Made by a program: the position numbers and the translations under genes
Shown: positions 7,733 through 16,499 of the stretch, piece after piece
Layout: each line of letters opens with the position of its first letter
Numbering within the stretch: the first letter of the stretch is position 1
NCBI RefSeq assembly: GCF_003387475.1
Contig: NZ_QUNO01000010.1
Coordinates: 62,001-126,000 of the forward strand
Direction: 5' to 3'
DNA length: 64,000 nt
DNA from: Kutzneria buriramensis
GTDB taxonomy: Bacteria; Actinomycetota; Actinomycetes; Mycobacteriales; Pseudonocardiaceae
Notes under the pieces: generated by a model
What the model was told of the DNA's origin: nothing
What the model saw: only the letters and a program-made list of their open reading frames with translations
Databases searched by the model: none

Positions 7733-7798
7733 TTCCGTTTCGACGGAATCTGATATCGGGATCGCGTTGAAACAAAACCGATTCCGACATCGCGTTGA
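7733..7798. repeat. Palindrome and direct repeats downstream of iclR
   Basis: A perfect hairpin TTCCGT-TTCG-ACGGAA lies at 7733-7748. The 10-mer ATCGCGTTGA is repeated at 7761 and 7789 (28-base period), and GGAATC/GATTCC form a wider inverted pair across it. The hairpin could end iclR transcription, but it lacks a T-run. The rest of the 7702-8256 gap shows only the operator and short reading frame listed separately. Purpose unknown. Confidence 0.35.
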
Positions 7799-8110
7799 CA
7801 AGTTCCGATACCTGCGTGACGATGGCCTGGTCAGCGCAATCGCCTTCACGAATTCGACACATACACGGACTGCTGATGCACCAAGGCCCCTTCCTCTTGT
7901 TCTGTCTCCCCCACTCCCCCGGCGCCAGCTCCGAGTCCGGCTCGGCCGGCGCCGCCGTGCGGACACCCCCGCGGAGAAGATGAGGAGGGGTCCGCTCGCC
8001 CGAGCGGATGGCCTTTCACCAGGCATGACGCCGCCACCCTGACGCGCGGCGCGACCGCCTTCACACCAGCCGAGACCGCCACGCGGTCCCGGCCGGTATT
8101 CGTCCTTGCA

Positions 8111-8135
8111 CGTGATATCTCCCTGTCATATCACG
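8111..8135. promoter_or_regulatory. 25-base inverted-repeat operator before the exopolysaccharide operon
   Basis: CGTGATAT at 8111-8118 is matched exactly by ATATCACG at 8128-8135, giving 8-base perfect arms with a 9-base spacer. It is an AT-rich island 121 bases upstream of the first glycosyltransferase gene. Size and symmetry fit a dimeric GntR-, TetR- or IclR-type regulator. The nearest candidate is the IclR protein, but that link is a guess. Confidence 0.55.
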
Positions 8136-8150
8136 GAAAGGAATTCACCG

Positions 8151-8237
8151 TTGGCCGGCGTTCTCCGTCGAAGACCGACCCGCCTCCGCCGCCCCGTGCC
8201 ACTCGCAGATCCGGTGCGCCGCCGGGCACCGCCCTGA
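8151..8237 (+). CDS. Possible 28-residue leader peptide
   Basis: A TTG-initiated frame begins 10 bases after an AAGGA sequence, just past the palindrome, and ends 19 bases before the first exopolysaccharide gene. The product would be very rich in Arg and Pro. Position and ribosome site fit a leader peptide, but so short a GC-rich frame easily arises by chance and the start is TTG. Confidence 0.2.
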   Translation: MAGVLRRRPTRLRRPVPLADPVRRRAPP

Positions 8238-8256
8238 CCACAGCTGAGGGTTCCCC

Positions 8257-9018
8257 ATGCCTGTGTCCCATCCCCGCATTTCCATCGTCATTCCGGTGCG
8301 CAACGAGGCGCGCAATCTGGAGCTGGTGCTCCCCCGACTTCCCGACGTGCACCAGGTGGTGCTCGTGGACGGCGACTCCGTCGACGGCTCGGTCGACGTG
8401 GCCCGCCGCTGCCTGCCCGGCATCGAGACCGTCGCCCAGACCCGCACCGGCAAGGGCAACGCCCTGGCCTGCGGGTTCGCCCGCGTCACCGGCGACGTCA
8501 CGATCATGTTCGACGCCGACGGCTCGGCCGACCCGGCCGAGATCCCCCGCTACGTCACGGCCCTGACCGACGGCGCGGACTTCGCCAAGGGCAGCCGGTT
8601 CCGGCCGGGCGGCGGCAGCGAGGACATCACCGCCCTACGCCGCGTCGGCAACGCCGCCCTGAACCTGGTGACCAACCGCCTGATGCGCACCCGCTTCACC
8701 GACCTCTGCTACGGCTACAACGCCTTCTGGACCCGCGTCCTGGGCGTCCTCGACCTGCCACCGGTGGACGCGCCGGACCGCCAATGGGGCGACGGCTTCG
8801 AGGTCGAGACGCTGATCAACTGCCGGATCGCGGCGGCCGGCCTGCGCATCGCCGAGGTGCCGAGCTTCGAACGCAACCGGATCCACGGAGTGTCCAATCT
8901 GGACACCTTCAGGGACGGATTCCGGGTGCTGCGAACGATCCTCGCCGAACACCGCCGAAGCCGTCGATTCCCGGCGTGCCCGACCGTGCCGGCCGAGCTG
9001 GACCCGGTGGTCGAATGA
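8257..9018 (+). CDS. GT2 glycosyltransferase (DPM1/DPG synthase-like)
   Basis: The 253-residue protein is a GT-A fold family 2 glycosyltransferase. It starts with RISIVIPVRNEARNLE, has the nucleotide-binding DGDSVDGS and the metal-binding DADGS, and ends in a region typical of dolichyl-phosphate or polyprenyl-phosphate sugar transferases. It lacks membrane segments, so it acts at the inner face of the membrane. As first gene of the eight-gene operon it may transfer a sugar to a lipid carrier or start the repeat unit. Its stop overlaps the next start as ATGA. Confidence 0.85.
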   Translation: MPVSHPRISIVIPVRNEARNLELVLPRLPDVHQVVLVDGDSVDGSVDVARRCLPGIETVAQTRTGKGNALACGFARVTGDVTIMFDADGSADPAEIPRYVTALTDGADFAKGSRFRPGGGSEDITALRRVGNAALNLVTNRLMRTRFTDLCYGYNAFWTRVLGVLDLPPVDAPDRQWGDGFEVETLINCRIAAAGLRIAEVPSFERNRIHGVSNLDTFRDGFRVLRTILAEHRRSRRFPACPTVPAELDPVVE

Positions 9019-10919
9019 CAACGGCATCCGTGGTGATCTGCTGCTACACCGAGCGCCGCTGGGACGACATCGTCGATGCGGTGAAGTCGCTGACCGAGCA
9101 GACGGTGGTGCCGACCGAAGTCCTGCTGGTCGTCGACCACAACGAGAACCTGTTACGCCGCGCGGTGACGGCGTTCGATGCCGTCACAGTGCTTGCCAAC
9201 AAACGAAGTCGTGGCTTGTCCGGGGCGCGCAACACCGGTGTCGACAACGCCACTGGGGACATCGTGGCGTTCCTGGACGACGACGCCAGAGCAGACCCGC
9301 AATGGCTGCAACGAATGCTGGAGCCCTACGCGGACCCGAACGTCGCCGCGGTCGGCGGTAAGGCGCACCCACTGTGGCCGAGCGGCCGGCGGCCGCGGAT
9401 GCTGCCGCCGGAACTTGGCTGGGTCGTCGGCTGCTCGTTCATGGGCCAGCCGACGGAACGAGCCGAGGTGCGCAACCTGATGGGATGCGCGATGTCCTTC
9501 CGCCGCAACACAATCCGCGAGCTCGGCGGATTCGCGGAGTGGATCGGCCGGATCGGTTCCACCCCGCTGGGGTGCGAGGAGACGGAGCTGTGCATACGCC
9601 TCAGGCAACGGTTCCCGGCGTCGAAGGTCTTTCTCGAGCCGGACGCCACGGTTCGGCACCGCGTGACCGAGGACCGCACGACGTGGCGCTACCTGGCCCG
9701 GCGGAGCTGGGCGGAAGGCCTGTCGAAGGCTGCGATCTCGCGGCTGGTCGGATCTCGGGACGCGCTGTCGACCGAGCAGTCCTACGTGCGCCGGACGATC
9801 CCCCTTGCTCTGCTGAGGGAGTTCGGCCGACCGGCCATGGCCGCGCTGGTACTCGCACCGTTCGCGGCGGCCGCGGGATACGTCGCCGGCAAAATGTCCA
9901 CGCCGACGCGTGAGGTGCCGCTCGCTGCCCCGACAAAGCCTGACCGCACGAGCGACGCTCCGCCGGAGCCGGCGAGGTGGCCGTCGGCGAGCGTGATCAT
10001 CGCGACGGCCGGACGAGTCGAGGATGCCGAGCGATGTGTGCGAAGTGTCCTCGCCACAAGGTATCCGGACCTGGAGATCATCCTCGTCGACAACCACGCC
10101 AAGGCTGCCAACGCGGACCTCGCCCGGTTGGCGGAGATCGACGGCCGCGTCCGGTACCTGCGAGAACCGGAGCCCGGGGCAAGCCGCGCCCGCAACGCCG
10201 GCGCGGCCGCAGCCGACGGCGAGGTGCTGGCGTTCACCGACGACGACGCCGTGGTGGACGAGTGCTGGCTGGCCGAGGCGGTTGCGGAGATCGAGGCCGG
10301 CGGCGCGGACTGCGTCACCGGACTGGTGCTGCCGATGAGTCTGGACACCAAGGCCCGGCAGTGGTTCGAGGCGTTCGGCGGCTTCGGCAAGGGCTTCGAA
10401 CGACGCCGATTCGGTCCCGACCAGCCGGTGCCGGATCCCCTCTACCCGCTCTCCCCCGGTACCTTCGGCTCCGGCAACAACATGGTGTGGCGGCGTGGTT
10501 CCTTCCAACACCTCCACGGCTTCGACGAACGGCTCGGCCCCGGCCGGCCCACCCGCGCCGGCGAGGACCTGGACCTGTACCTGCGGCTGATCACAAGCGG
10601 CGGCCGCATCGACTACACGCCGAACGCCCTGGTGTGGCACGAACATCGCGCGACCCTGCCGGCGCTGCGCAAGCAGCTGCGCGGCTACGGAACCGGCCTG
10701 GCGGCGACGTTCCTGTTGCACGCCCTGCGTCCCGGCGGCGCGCGGCAGATCGCCTCCCGACTAGGCCTGGGCCTGCGACTGCTGCTGGCATCCGACTCGA
10801 AACGAAATTCCGGACGGGGAAAGGACTTCCCGCTCCGGCTCGTGTTCGACGAGCTGTTCGGAATGGCCCTCGCACCGTGGCGGCTCGCCGTCGAGATGAT
10901 CCGGAGGCGGCGTTCATGA
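9015..10919 (+). CDS. Double-domain GT2 glycosyltransferase
   Basis: This 634-residue protein contains two complete GT2 domains. The first (about 1-250) has GARNTGVDNATGD and FLDDDARADPQW; the second (about 320-600) has SRARNAGAAAADGE and FTDDDAVVDE. A hydrophobic linker (about 270-295) may be a membrane anchor. Both DDD metal sites are intact, so one polypeptide probably adds two sugars in turn. The ATG at 9015 overlaps the upstream stop as ATGA. It is a genuine fusion: the frame is continuous and the linker is long. Acceptor and donor sugars cannot be read from sequence. Confidence 0.85.
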   Translation: MTTASVVICCYTERRWDDIVDAVKSLTEQTVVPTEVLLVVDHNENLLRRAVTAFDAVTVLANKRSRGLSGARNTGVDNATGDIVAFLDDDARADPQWLQRMLEPYADPNVAAVGGKAHPLWPSGRRPRMLPPELGWVVGCSFMGQPTERAEVRNLMGCAMSFRRNTIRELGGFAEWIGRIGSTPLGCEETELCIRLRQRFPASKVFLEPDATVRHRVTEDRTTWRYLARRSWAEGLSKAAISRLVGSRDALSTEQSYVRRTIPLALLREFGRPAMAALVLAPFAAAAGYVAGKMSTPTREVPLAAPTKPDRTSDAPPEPARWPSASVIIATAGRVEDAERCVRSVLATRYPDLEIILVDNHAKAANADLARLAEIDGRVRYLREPEPGASRARNAGAAAADGEVLAFTDDDAVVDECWLAEAVAEIEAGGADCVTGLVLPMSLDTKARQWFEAFGGFGKGFERRRFGPDQPVPDPLYPLSPGTFGSGNNMVWRRGSFQHLHGFDERLGPGRPTRAGEDLDLYLRLITSGGRIDYTPNALVWHEHRATLPALRKQLRGYGTGLAATFLLHALRPGGARQIASRLGLGLRLLLASDSKRNSGRGKDFPLRLVFDELFGMALAPWRLAVEMIRRRRS

Positions 10920-11236
10920 CCCGATTCCATGCGGCGGCGCTCCTGGTCGTCACCCTGACCGTTGCCGCACTCGCTGCATCCAATGTGGACAGCAAAGCGC
11001 GAATGGTCTCCACCATCCTGTTCTTCCTCCTGGTGCCTGGATCAGCGGCCGTCGCGCTGGCCCGGCCGGCGTGGACGTCGGTGACCTGGTCCATCGCGAT
11101 CGGCATCAGCGTCGCCGCCGATGTGCTGGTGGCGCAGGCAATGCTCCTGCTCGGTTGGCACCCGGTATGGGCATTCGGCGCGCTGCTGACGGTCAGTGCC
11201 GGGCTGCTGACCGTGCATCTGGTGAGGCCGGTATGA
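10916..11236 (+). CDS. Small four-helix membrane protein of the polysaccharide operon
   Basis: A 106-residue protein that is almost entirely hydrophobic, with about four membrane segments (residues about 5-21, 31-49, 54-78 and 83-103). It has no signal-peptide cleavage site and no motif I recognise. The ATG overlaps the upstream stop as ATGA, and its own stop overlaps the next gene likewise. A helper of the flippase or of the large membrane protein is plausible, from position only. Confidence 0.65.
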   Translation: MTRFHAAALLVVTLTVAALAASNVDSKARMVSTILFFLLVPGSAAVALARPAWTSVTWSIAIGISVAADVLVAQAMLLLGWHPVWAFGALLTVSAGLLTVHLVRPV

Positions 11237-12474
11237 CTGACGTGGCAACCGATTCACGGCCGGGGCGCGGGGCGCTGACGGACGGCGCTGCGCTGTCGAC
11301 AAGCGCGGTGATCACCGGCGCGGTGGGCCTGGTGTGCTGGCTGATAGCCGCGGCGACGTTGCCGCAGGCAGCCGTCGGGGCGTCCTCGGCCTTCGTGTCC
11401 GGATTCATGCTGGTAGCGGGCGTATCGCAGCTGAATGTCGGCCTGGGCGCGCTGCGATGGCTGCCGCAGGCCGGCCGGTTGACCGGCAAGATCGTGCTAC
11501 GCGCGTACCTACTGGTCGCAGGCGTCGCCGCCATCGGTTCGGTGGTGTTCCTGTTGCTACCGGCCGGAAAATTCGTGCTGCACGTGGGCGGGCCGGCACT
11601 GTTCGTGCTGGCGTCGGTGTGTTGGGCACTGTTCCAGTTGCAGGACTACATGTTGGCGGCGCTGGGCAAGGCGTGGTGGGTGCCGATGTTCAACGGCGCG
11701 TTCGGCGCGGTACGGGTCGCGGCGCTGCCGGCGCTCGGCATCGCGCTGGGGGCGTTAGGCGTCCTGGTGTCGTGGATCGCACCGACAGCGGCGATGATGC
11801 TGGTCGCGATCGCGGCGATCACACACCTCGTACTGCGCCGGGGTCCGGCCGAGCCGGCGATATTGCCGCAGCCGCCGGAGGTTCTTTCCTACCTGGGGCC
11901 AACATATCTCGCCGCGCTGGGCACGACGCTGCTCTACAACTCGGTGCCGCTGATGGTGGTCAGCATTCACGGCACGGCGGTCGGCGCCACGTTCTTCGTG
12001 GTCTGGACAGCCGTGAACGCCGTCGACTACGCAATCAACGGCTTCGTGAACTCGTTGGTGCTCAGGGGATCCCGCAGCCCGGCCGAACTGCCTGCGGTGT
12101 TGCGGGTAGTCGCGGTCAAACTGCTGCCGGTGGTAACGGCCGGCGCGGTCGCGGGGGCGCTGCTGGCACCTTTCCTCCTAGGGTTGTTCGGTCACGCCTA
12201 CGCGGCGCAGGGTACCGGGGCGCTGCGCTTCTTGTTGCTGGGCATGGTGATCCGCACAGTTGTCGCGCTCGCAGTCGGCGTCCGGCTGGCGGCGGGTCGC
12301 GGCCTCGCGGCGGCAATCGTCCAGGCGTCGAGCACAGTCCTGGTGCTGTCCGCCGTGCTGCTGGCACCGGGCTCGACCGGCCTCGTCGGGCCGGCGGTCG
12401 GGTTCCTGGCGGCGCAGGTCGTGGTGGCCGCGGCGGTCGGCCCCGGCCTGTTCCGCATGGTGGTGACGTCATGA
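11233..12474 (+). CDS. Polysaccharide flippase (Wzx/MATE-like)
   Basis: The 413-residue product has about 12 membrane segments and the look of oligosaccharide flippases of the MOP superfamily: small-residue-rich paired helices, a central charged loop near residue 215, and a second bundle from about residue 235. It would move lipid-linked repeat units across the membrane for assembly outside. Coupled by ATGA to both neighbours. Without a structure search it could also be a related lipid exporter, but genes on both sides support polysaccharide export. Confidence 0.75.
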   Translation: MTDVATDSRPGRGALTDGAALSTSAVITGAVGLVCWLIAAATLPQAAVGASSAFVSGFMLVAGVSQLNVGLGALRWLPQAGRLTGKIVLRAYLLVAGVAAIGSVVFLLLPAGKFVLHVGGPALFVLASVCWALFQLQDYMLAALGKAWWVPMFNGAFGAVRVAALPALGIALGALGVLVSWIAPTAAMMLVAIAAITHLVLRRGPAEPAILPQPPEVLSYLGPTYLAALGTTLLYNSVPLMVVSIHGTAVGATFFVVWTAVNAVDYAINGFVNSLVLRGSRSPAELPAVLRVVAVKLLPVVTAGAVAGALLAPFLLGLFGHAYAAQGTGALRFLLLGMVIRTVVALAVGVRLAAGRGLAAAIVQASSTVLVLSAVLLAPGSTGLVGPAVGFLAAQVVVAAAVGPGLFRMVVTS

Positions 12475-14150
12475 CTGCGTTGTTGTCACAGGAGAAGACG
12501 CGCCAACAAGAGTGGCTCGCGCCAGCGGTGTGCGTACTCGCCGCGGCGGTGTGGGCGCTCGCCGTGCGGCCGGTCGACCCCGGCACGCTGGGATCCCTCG
12601 GCCTGGCGGCGTCGATCTCGCCGGCAGTGTTGATCGGCGTCGCCATGCTTTCGGTTGGATTCGTGCTCGAACTGCGCTCCGCCAGCCCGCGCACCTGGGT
12701 TCTCGCCGGCGCCTGCATGCTAGCGGTCATCTGCGCGTACGGACTACAGCCGCTGGTCGAACCGTCAGCGCGACTGCCGGTCGCCTGGCTGCACGCCGGC
12801 TGGAGCGGCTACATCGCCCAGCATGGCCAGATCCTGCACAACTTCGACGCAAGGTTCAGCTGGCCGGCCTTCTTCGCCTTCGTCGCCTGGCTGACCAAGG
12901 CGTCCGGCGCCCCCGACGCGACGGTGTTCCTGGCCTGGGCACCGCCGGTGTTCACCGGGCTGGCGGCGATCGGCGTGCACACCCTGGCCTCGACGGTCCT
13001 CGGCCGGGGACGCGGCGCGTGGTTGGCGGTCTGGCTGTTCCTGATCGTCAACTGGGTGGAACAGGACTACTTCTCGCCGCAGGGTCTCGCCTACCTGATG
13101 TACCTGGCGGCCTTGACGATCGTGCTGCGTTGGCTGTGCCGCGAAGGTCTCACAGCTGCGAGCGTTCTCGGCTCCAACCGAACAAGGTTGGCGGCGGCCG
13201 CGTTCATCGTCCTGCTCTGCGCCATGGCCCCCGAGCACCAGGTGACGCCGTTCGCGTTGGCCGGTCTGATGGTGGTGCTCGCGGTCACCCGGATGCTGCG
13301 AACGCCCTGGCTGGCAGTTGTCGCAGTGCTGATTCCCCTGGCCTGGCTCGCCTTGGGGGCCAAGGAATACTGGATCGGCCACCTGGACGATCTGTTCGGC
13401 GGCGTCGGCGACCTGTCCGGATCTGTGCAGCAGAACGTGGGCCAGCGTTTCTCCGGCGATCTCGGCCGAATCGCGGTCCTGACCGTCCGCTGCGGACTGT
13501 CGATAGCCCTGCTCGTCCTAGCCGCTGCGGGATGGTGGCGACTTCGCAAGGACCGCCCCATCGTGCTCGCCGTGCTTGCCTTGCTGCCATTCGGGTTGGT
13601 CGGCTTGCAGTCGTACGGCGGTGAGATGCTGCTACGCAGCTACCTCTACGCGTTGCCGCTGCTGTGCACGCTTGGCGGCGCGGCCCTCGTCACCATGCTC
13701 GACCGCCTGCCGACCGCACTCCTAACCGCCGCCGGTTTGGGGCTGGCAGCCATCGGTCTGGTCACGGCCCGGGGCGGTAACGACGCCTATGTCGCCTTCC
13801 GCTCCGACGACGTCAAAGTGGTCCAAGAGGCCTATCGCGAGGCCTTGCCGGGCCAGCACATCACCGCCCTCGCCGGATATCTGCCGATGCAGTGGGCACG
13901 CGTCGGTGAGGTGCGGCAGCTGTCGCTGGAACTGAAATGCCCGCCCGGCCCCGACGAAGCGCCGTGTGTCCGCCACCTCGGCCCCGAGTTCGTGATCGTC
14001 AATCCCGCGCAGGACGCCTACGGCCACATGCTGCTCGGCCTGCCGCCCGGCTGGAGCCGCGCCGCGGTCGCCGGCCTGGAATCCCACGGATACCGGGAAA
14101 AGCTCCGCATCGGCGACACCGTCCTGCTCGAACTGGGAGGCACTCGATGA
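12471..14150 (+). CDS. Large polytopic membrane protein, candidate polymerase or GT-C enzyme
   Basis: This 559-residue protein has about 12 membrane segments in its first 440 residues and a soluble extracytoplasmic C-terminal domain of about 110 residues containing three Cys (CPPGPDEAPC plus a Cys shortly upstream of it or nearby). A loop between early helices (HAGWSGYIAQHGQ) and an NWVEQDYFSPQG segment resemble acidic/aromatic loops of GT-C transferases and O-antigen polymerase-like proteins. Between a flippase and a pyruvyltransferase, the likely job is polymerising or modifying the glycan outside the membrane. The exact class is not established. ATGA overlaps on both sides. Confidence 0.65.
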   Translation: MTALLSQEKTRQQEWLAPAVCVLAAAVWALAVRPVDPGTLGSLGLAASISPAVLIGVAMLSVGFVLELRSASPRTWVLAGACMLAVICAYGLQPLVEPSARLPVAWLHAGWSGYIAQHGQILHNFDARFSWPAFFAFVAWLTKASGAPDATVFLAWAPPVFTGLAAIGVHTLASTVLGRGRGAWLAVWLFLIVNWVEQDYFSPQGLAYLMYLAALTIVLRWLCREGLTAASVLGSNRTRLAAAAFIVLLCAMAPEHQVTPFALAGLMVVLAVTRMLRTPWLAVVAVLIPLAWLALGAKEYWIGHLDDLFGGVGDLSGSVQQNVGQRFSGDLGRIAVLTVRCGLSIALLVLAAAGWWRLRKDRPIVLAVLALLPFGLVGLQSYGGEMLLRSYLYALPLLCTLGGAALVTMLDRLPTALLTAAGLGLAAIGLVTARGGNDAYVAFRSDDVKVVQEAYREALPGQHITALAGYLPMQWARVGEVRQLSLELKCPPGPDEAPCVRHLGPEFVIVNPAQDAYGHMLLGLPPGWSRAAVAGLESHGYREKLRIGDTVLLELGGTR

Positions 14151-15205
14151 CCACCCCGACTGCCGTCTACGTCGGCTGGACGGGACGCGGCAACCTCGGC
14201 GACGACGCCATCGCCGACGCGCTGCTGCAGCACATTCCCGGCGTGGCGCCGTGGCACGTGCCGACCGATCCCACGGCCTTCGCCGCGCGACTTTTGGCCG
14301 GTGCTGGCGTCGGTGCGCGCCGACGGACCGTGCTGCTGGGCGGCGGAACTGTCGTCGGCCGCCGGAACTGGCGGCTGCTGCTCGCCGCGACCGGCACCCT
14401 GCTGGCGCGCCGCCGGCCGTGGCACCTGATCGGCGTCGGCGTCGAGGATCCGGCGTTCCAGGGCCGCAATTCCTTCTCCGACCGTGACGAACTGCGGCGC
14501 TGGGTGGATGTCTGCGGCTGGTTCGAGCGGATCACCGTGCGCGGCCCGCGATCGCAGGAGCTGCTCGCCTCGGTCGGCGTGAACTCCGAGATCGTCGGCG
14601 ATCCCGCGCTGTTGCACGGACCGAGCGCACCGGTCGAGCCGCGAGAACGGTTGCTCGGCGTGAACCTGGGCTTCGGTGACGACCTGTGGGGGCACGATCA
14701 CGACCGTGTCGTCGCGGAAACCGCTGCGCTGGTGCGTGAATTGGCCGGCGCGGGGTGGTCGTCGCGGCTGATCGTGGTGAACCTGAAGGACCTGCCGTCC
14801 GCCACCGCGTGCGTCGAGCGCGCCGGCGTCAATGTCCCGATCCACATCGCCACTACCGTCCCCGACTACCTCGCCGCCGTCGCGGACTGCACCGTGCTCG
14901 TGGCGGAACGACTGCACGCCCTGGTACTCGGAGCCGCCGCCGGGGTGCCGTTGGTGGGTCTCGAGTACCAGCCGAAGTGCGCCGACTTCCTTGCCTCGGT
15001 GGGCTGCGGCGAGCGATCGCTGCGCACCGACACCGTGACCGCCGGCGCGCTGATCGACCACGTGCGGTCGCTTGCCGATCACCGCGACACCGAGTCCGCC
15101 CTGCTGGCAACGCATGTCGGGGCGCTGCGGGAGTTGTTACTGGAGGAGGTCGCCTGGATCCGCAACCGCCTGTGCGCCAACGAGGTCGTCGGGAGCGCGC
15201 CATGA
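14147..15205 (+). CDS. Polysaccharide pyruvyl transferase (CsaB-like)
   Basis: The 352-residue product has the polysaccharide pyruvyl transferase signature: an N-terminal YVGWTGRGNLGDDAI, a central glycine-rich VLLGGGTVV, and near the C-terminus VAERLHALVLGAAAGVPLVG. Enzymes of this family transfer pyruvate from phosphoenolpyruvate to form ketals on sugars (as in CsaB, WcaK and EPS systems), which gives the polymer negative charge. The presence of this gene suggests a pyruvylated, acidic polysaccharide. Translationally coupled on both sides by ATGA. Confidence 0.85.
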   Translation: MTTPTAVYVGWTGRGNLGDDAIADALLQHIPGVAPWHVPTDPTAFAARLLAGAGVGARRRTVLLGGGTVVGRRNWRLLLAATGTLLARRRPWHLIGVGVEDPAFQGRNSFSDRDELRRWVDVCGWFERITVRGPRSQELLASVGVNSEIVGDPALLHGPSAPVEPRERLLGVNLGFGDDLWGHDHDRVVAETAALVRELAGAGWSSRLIVVNLKDLPSATACVERAGVNVPIHIATTVPDYLAAVADCTVLVAERLHALVLGAAAGVPLVGLEYQPKCADFLASVGCGERSLRTDTVTAGALIDHVRSLADHRDTESALLATHVGALRELLLEEVAWIRNRLCANEVVGSAP

Positions 15206-15714
15206 GCCGGCTGCTGGCACAACTCCGCCTGGAGATCGGCTTCGTGACGAAACGAGCACTGGTCAACGCGTTCGCCGGCAGCACGCTGGCGCCGCGGCCG
15301 CTCCGCTGGGCCGTGTACCGGCTCTGCGGCTCCCGGATCGACACCATGAACGTGTTCCCGGGCCTGCAACTCGGCGGTCCGCCGTCGAATCTGACGGTGG
15401 GCCGGGGCACCTTCCTCAACGTCGGCTGCTTCATCGAGCTCGTGGCACCGGTGCGCATCGGCCGGGACTGTCAGCTCGGCATGCAGGTGATGATCGTGAC
15501 TTCACACCATGAGTCCACCGTGGACCGTGTCCCGACCGGCCGCCCGGTGGTGATCGGCAATCGGGTGTGGCTCGGGGCCAGGGCGACCGTCCTGCCCGGC
15601 GTGACCATCGGCGACGACGTCGTCATCGCAGCCGGTGCCGTCGTCGCCACCGACTGTGTCGGGCCCGGCACATATGCCGGCGTGCCCGCCCGGCTGATCA
15701 AGGAGGCGGCATGA
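15202..15714 (+). CDS. Left-handed beta-helix acyltransferase
   Basis: This 170-residue protein has hexapeptide repeats from about residue 70 to 165 (IGRDCQLGMQV, IGNRVWLGARATVLPGVTIGDDVVIAAGAVV), which form a left-handed beta-helix trimer. The catalytic His is in TSHHE. The C-terminal AGVPARLI is the standard ending of sugar O-acetyltransferases of the NodL/LacA/WbbJ group. It probably acetylates the repeat unit using acetyl-CoA in the cytoplasm. Overlaps both neighbours as ATGA. Confidence 0.85.
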   Translation: MSRLLAQLRLEIGFVTKRALVNAFAGSTLAPRPLRWAVYRLCGSRIDTMNVFPGLQLGGPPSNLTVGRGTFLNVGCFIELVAPVRIGRDCQLGMQVMIVTSHHESTVDRVPTGRPVVIGNRVWLGARATVLPGVTIGDDVVIAAGAVVATDCVGPGTYAGVPARLIKEAA

Positions 15715-16487
15715 CCGCATCGAGGTTGACCGCGCTGCTCGTCACCATCGGCGCGGTGATCGGGGCGTGCAGCGGATCCGTCGCCGCCACGCCCGCGGCG
15801 CTGGCCGGGCATCGCCTGGTCGCCGACGAGGAGTTCGACGGCTCGTCGCTGGATCTGAGCCGCTGGACCCCGTACAACAGCAAGTCCACCAACGGGATCT
15901 CCACGTTCTCCGCGTCGCAGCTGCGGGTCGCCGGCGGGGAGCTACAGATCATCGGCCAGGGCAAAGATCCGACCGGGGCCGGCAACAAGTCCGGTGCGGT
16001 GTGCTGGTGCAAGGGCGACGGCAACCGCACGTACGGGCTGTGGGGCATCCGCGCCAAGCTCGACCCCGGCAAGGGTTATGCGCCGGCCTTCCTGCTGTGG
16101 CCGCAGTCCAACGTGTGGCCGCAGGACGGCGAGACCGACATCATCGAGACCGTGCACCCGCAGCGGGCATGGGACCTCGCCTCCGTGCACTGGGGCCTGC
16201 CGCCCAGTGGCGACCGAGAGAGCGGCAAGGTCTACGGCGACTTCAGCGGCTGGCACGTGTACTGGGTGGATTGGCGGCCCACCTACATCAAGATCTACGT
16301 CGACCGCACGCTCGTCTACGACACCACCCGCAGCACGAAGAAGCCGGTGATCCCCAGCAAGCCGATGCACATGGTGATGCAACAGGAACCCGGCCCGTAC
16401 GCACCGAAGGTCTGGCTGCCGCCGCCGGACCAGTCCACGCCCGACCACGTGGTCGTGCACGTCGACTGGGTGCGCGTCTACGACTGA
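15711..16487 (+). CDS. Secreted GH16 glycoside hydrolase, probable lipoprotein
   Basis: The 258-residue product starts with a signal peptide with a lipobox-like IGAC (C20) and contains a GH16 jelly-roll domain. The catalytic motif E-x-D-x-x-E is present as E141, D143, E146 (nucleophile E141, acid/base E146), which fits the endo-beta-glucanase branch. As last gene of the operon, after AGGAGG and an ATGA overlap, it may trim or release the polymer made by the upstream genes, or turn it over. That the substrate is the operon's own polysaccharide is an inference. A hairpin terminator follows 13 bases after the stop. Confidence 0.88.
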   Translation: MTASRLTALLVTIGAVIGACSGSVAATPAALAGHRLVADEEFDGSSLDLSRWTPYNSKSTNGISTFSASQLRVAGGELQIIGQGKDPTGAGNKSGAVCWCKGDGNRTYGLWGIRAKLDPGKGYAPAFLLWPQSNVWPQDGETDIIETVHPQRAWDLASVHWGLPPSGDRESGKVYGDFSGWHVYWVDWRPTYIKIYVDRTLVYDTTRSTKKPVIPSKPMHMVMQQEPGPYAPKVWLPPPDQSTPDHVVVHVDWVRVYD

Positions 16488-16499
16488 CCGCCACAAACA

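Noticed and set aside
9153-10721. 522-codon open frame opposite the double-GT2 gene
   Set aside because: Same antisense artefact; no ribosome site or domain, and the plus strand carries both GT2 domains.
9015-10919. Frameshift fusion of two separate glycosyltransferase genes
   Set aside because: The frame is continuous, the linker is long, both metal sites are intact and no internal ribosome site and start stand out.
8257-16487. Secondary metabolite (polyketide or peptide) cluster
   Set aside because: No synthase, carrier or tailoring genes; all genes fit polysaccharide assembly.
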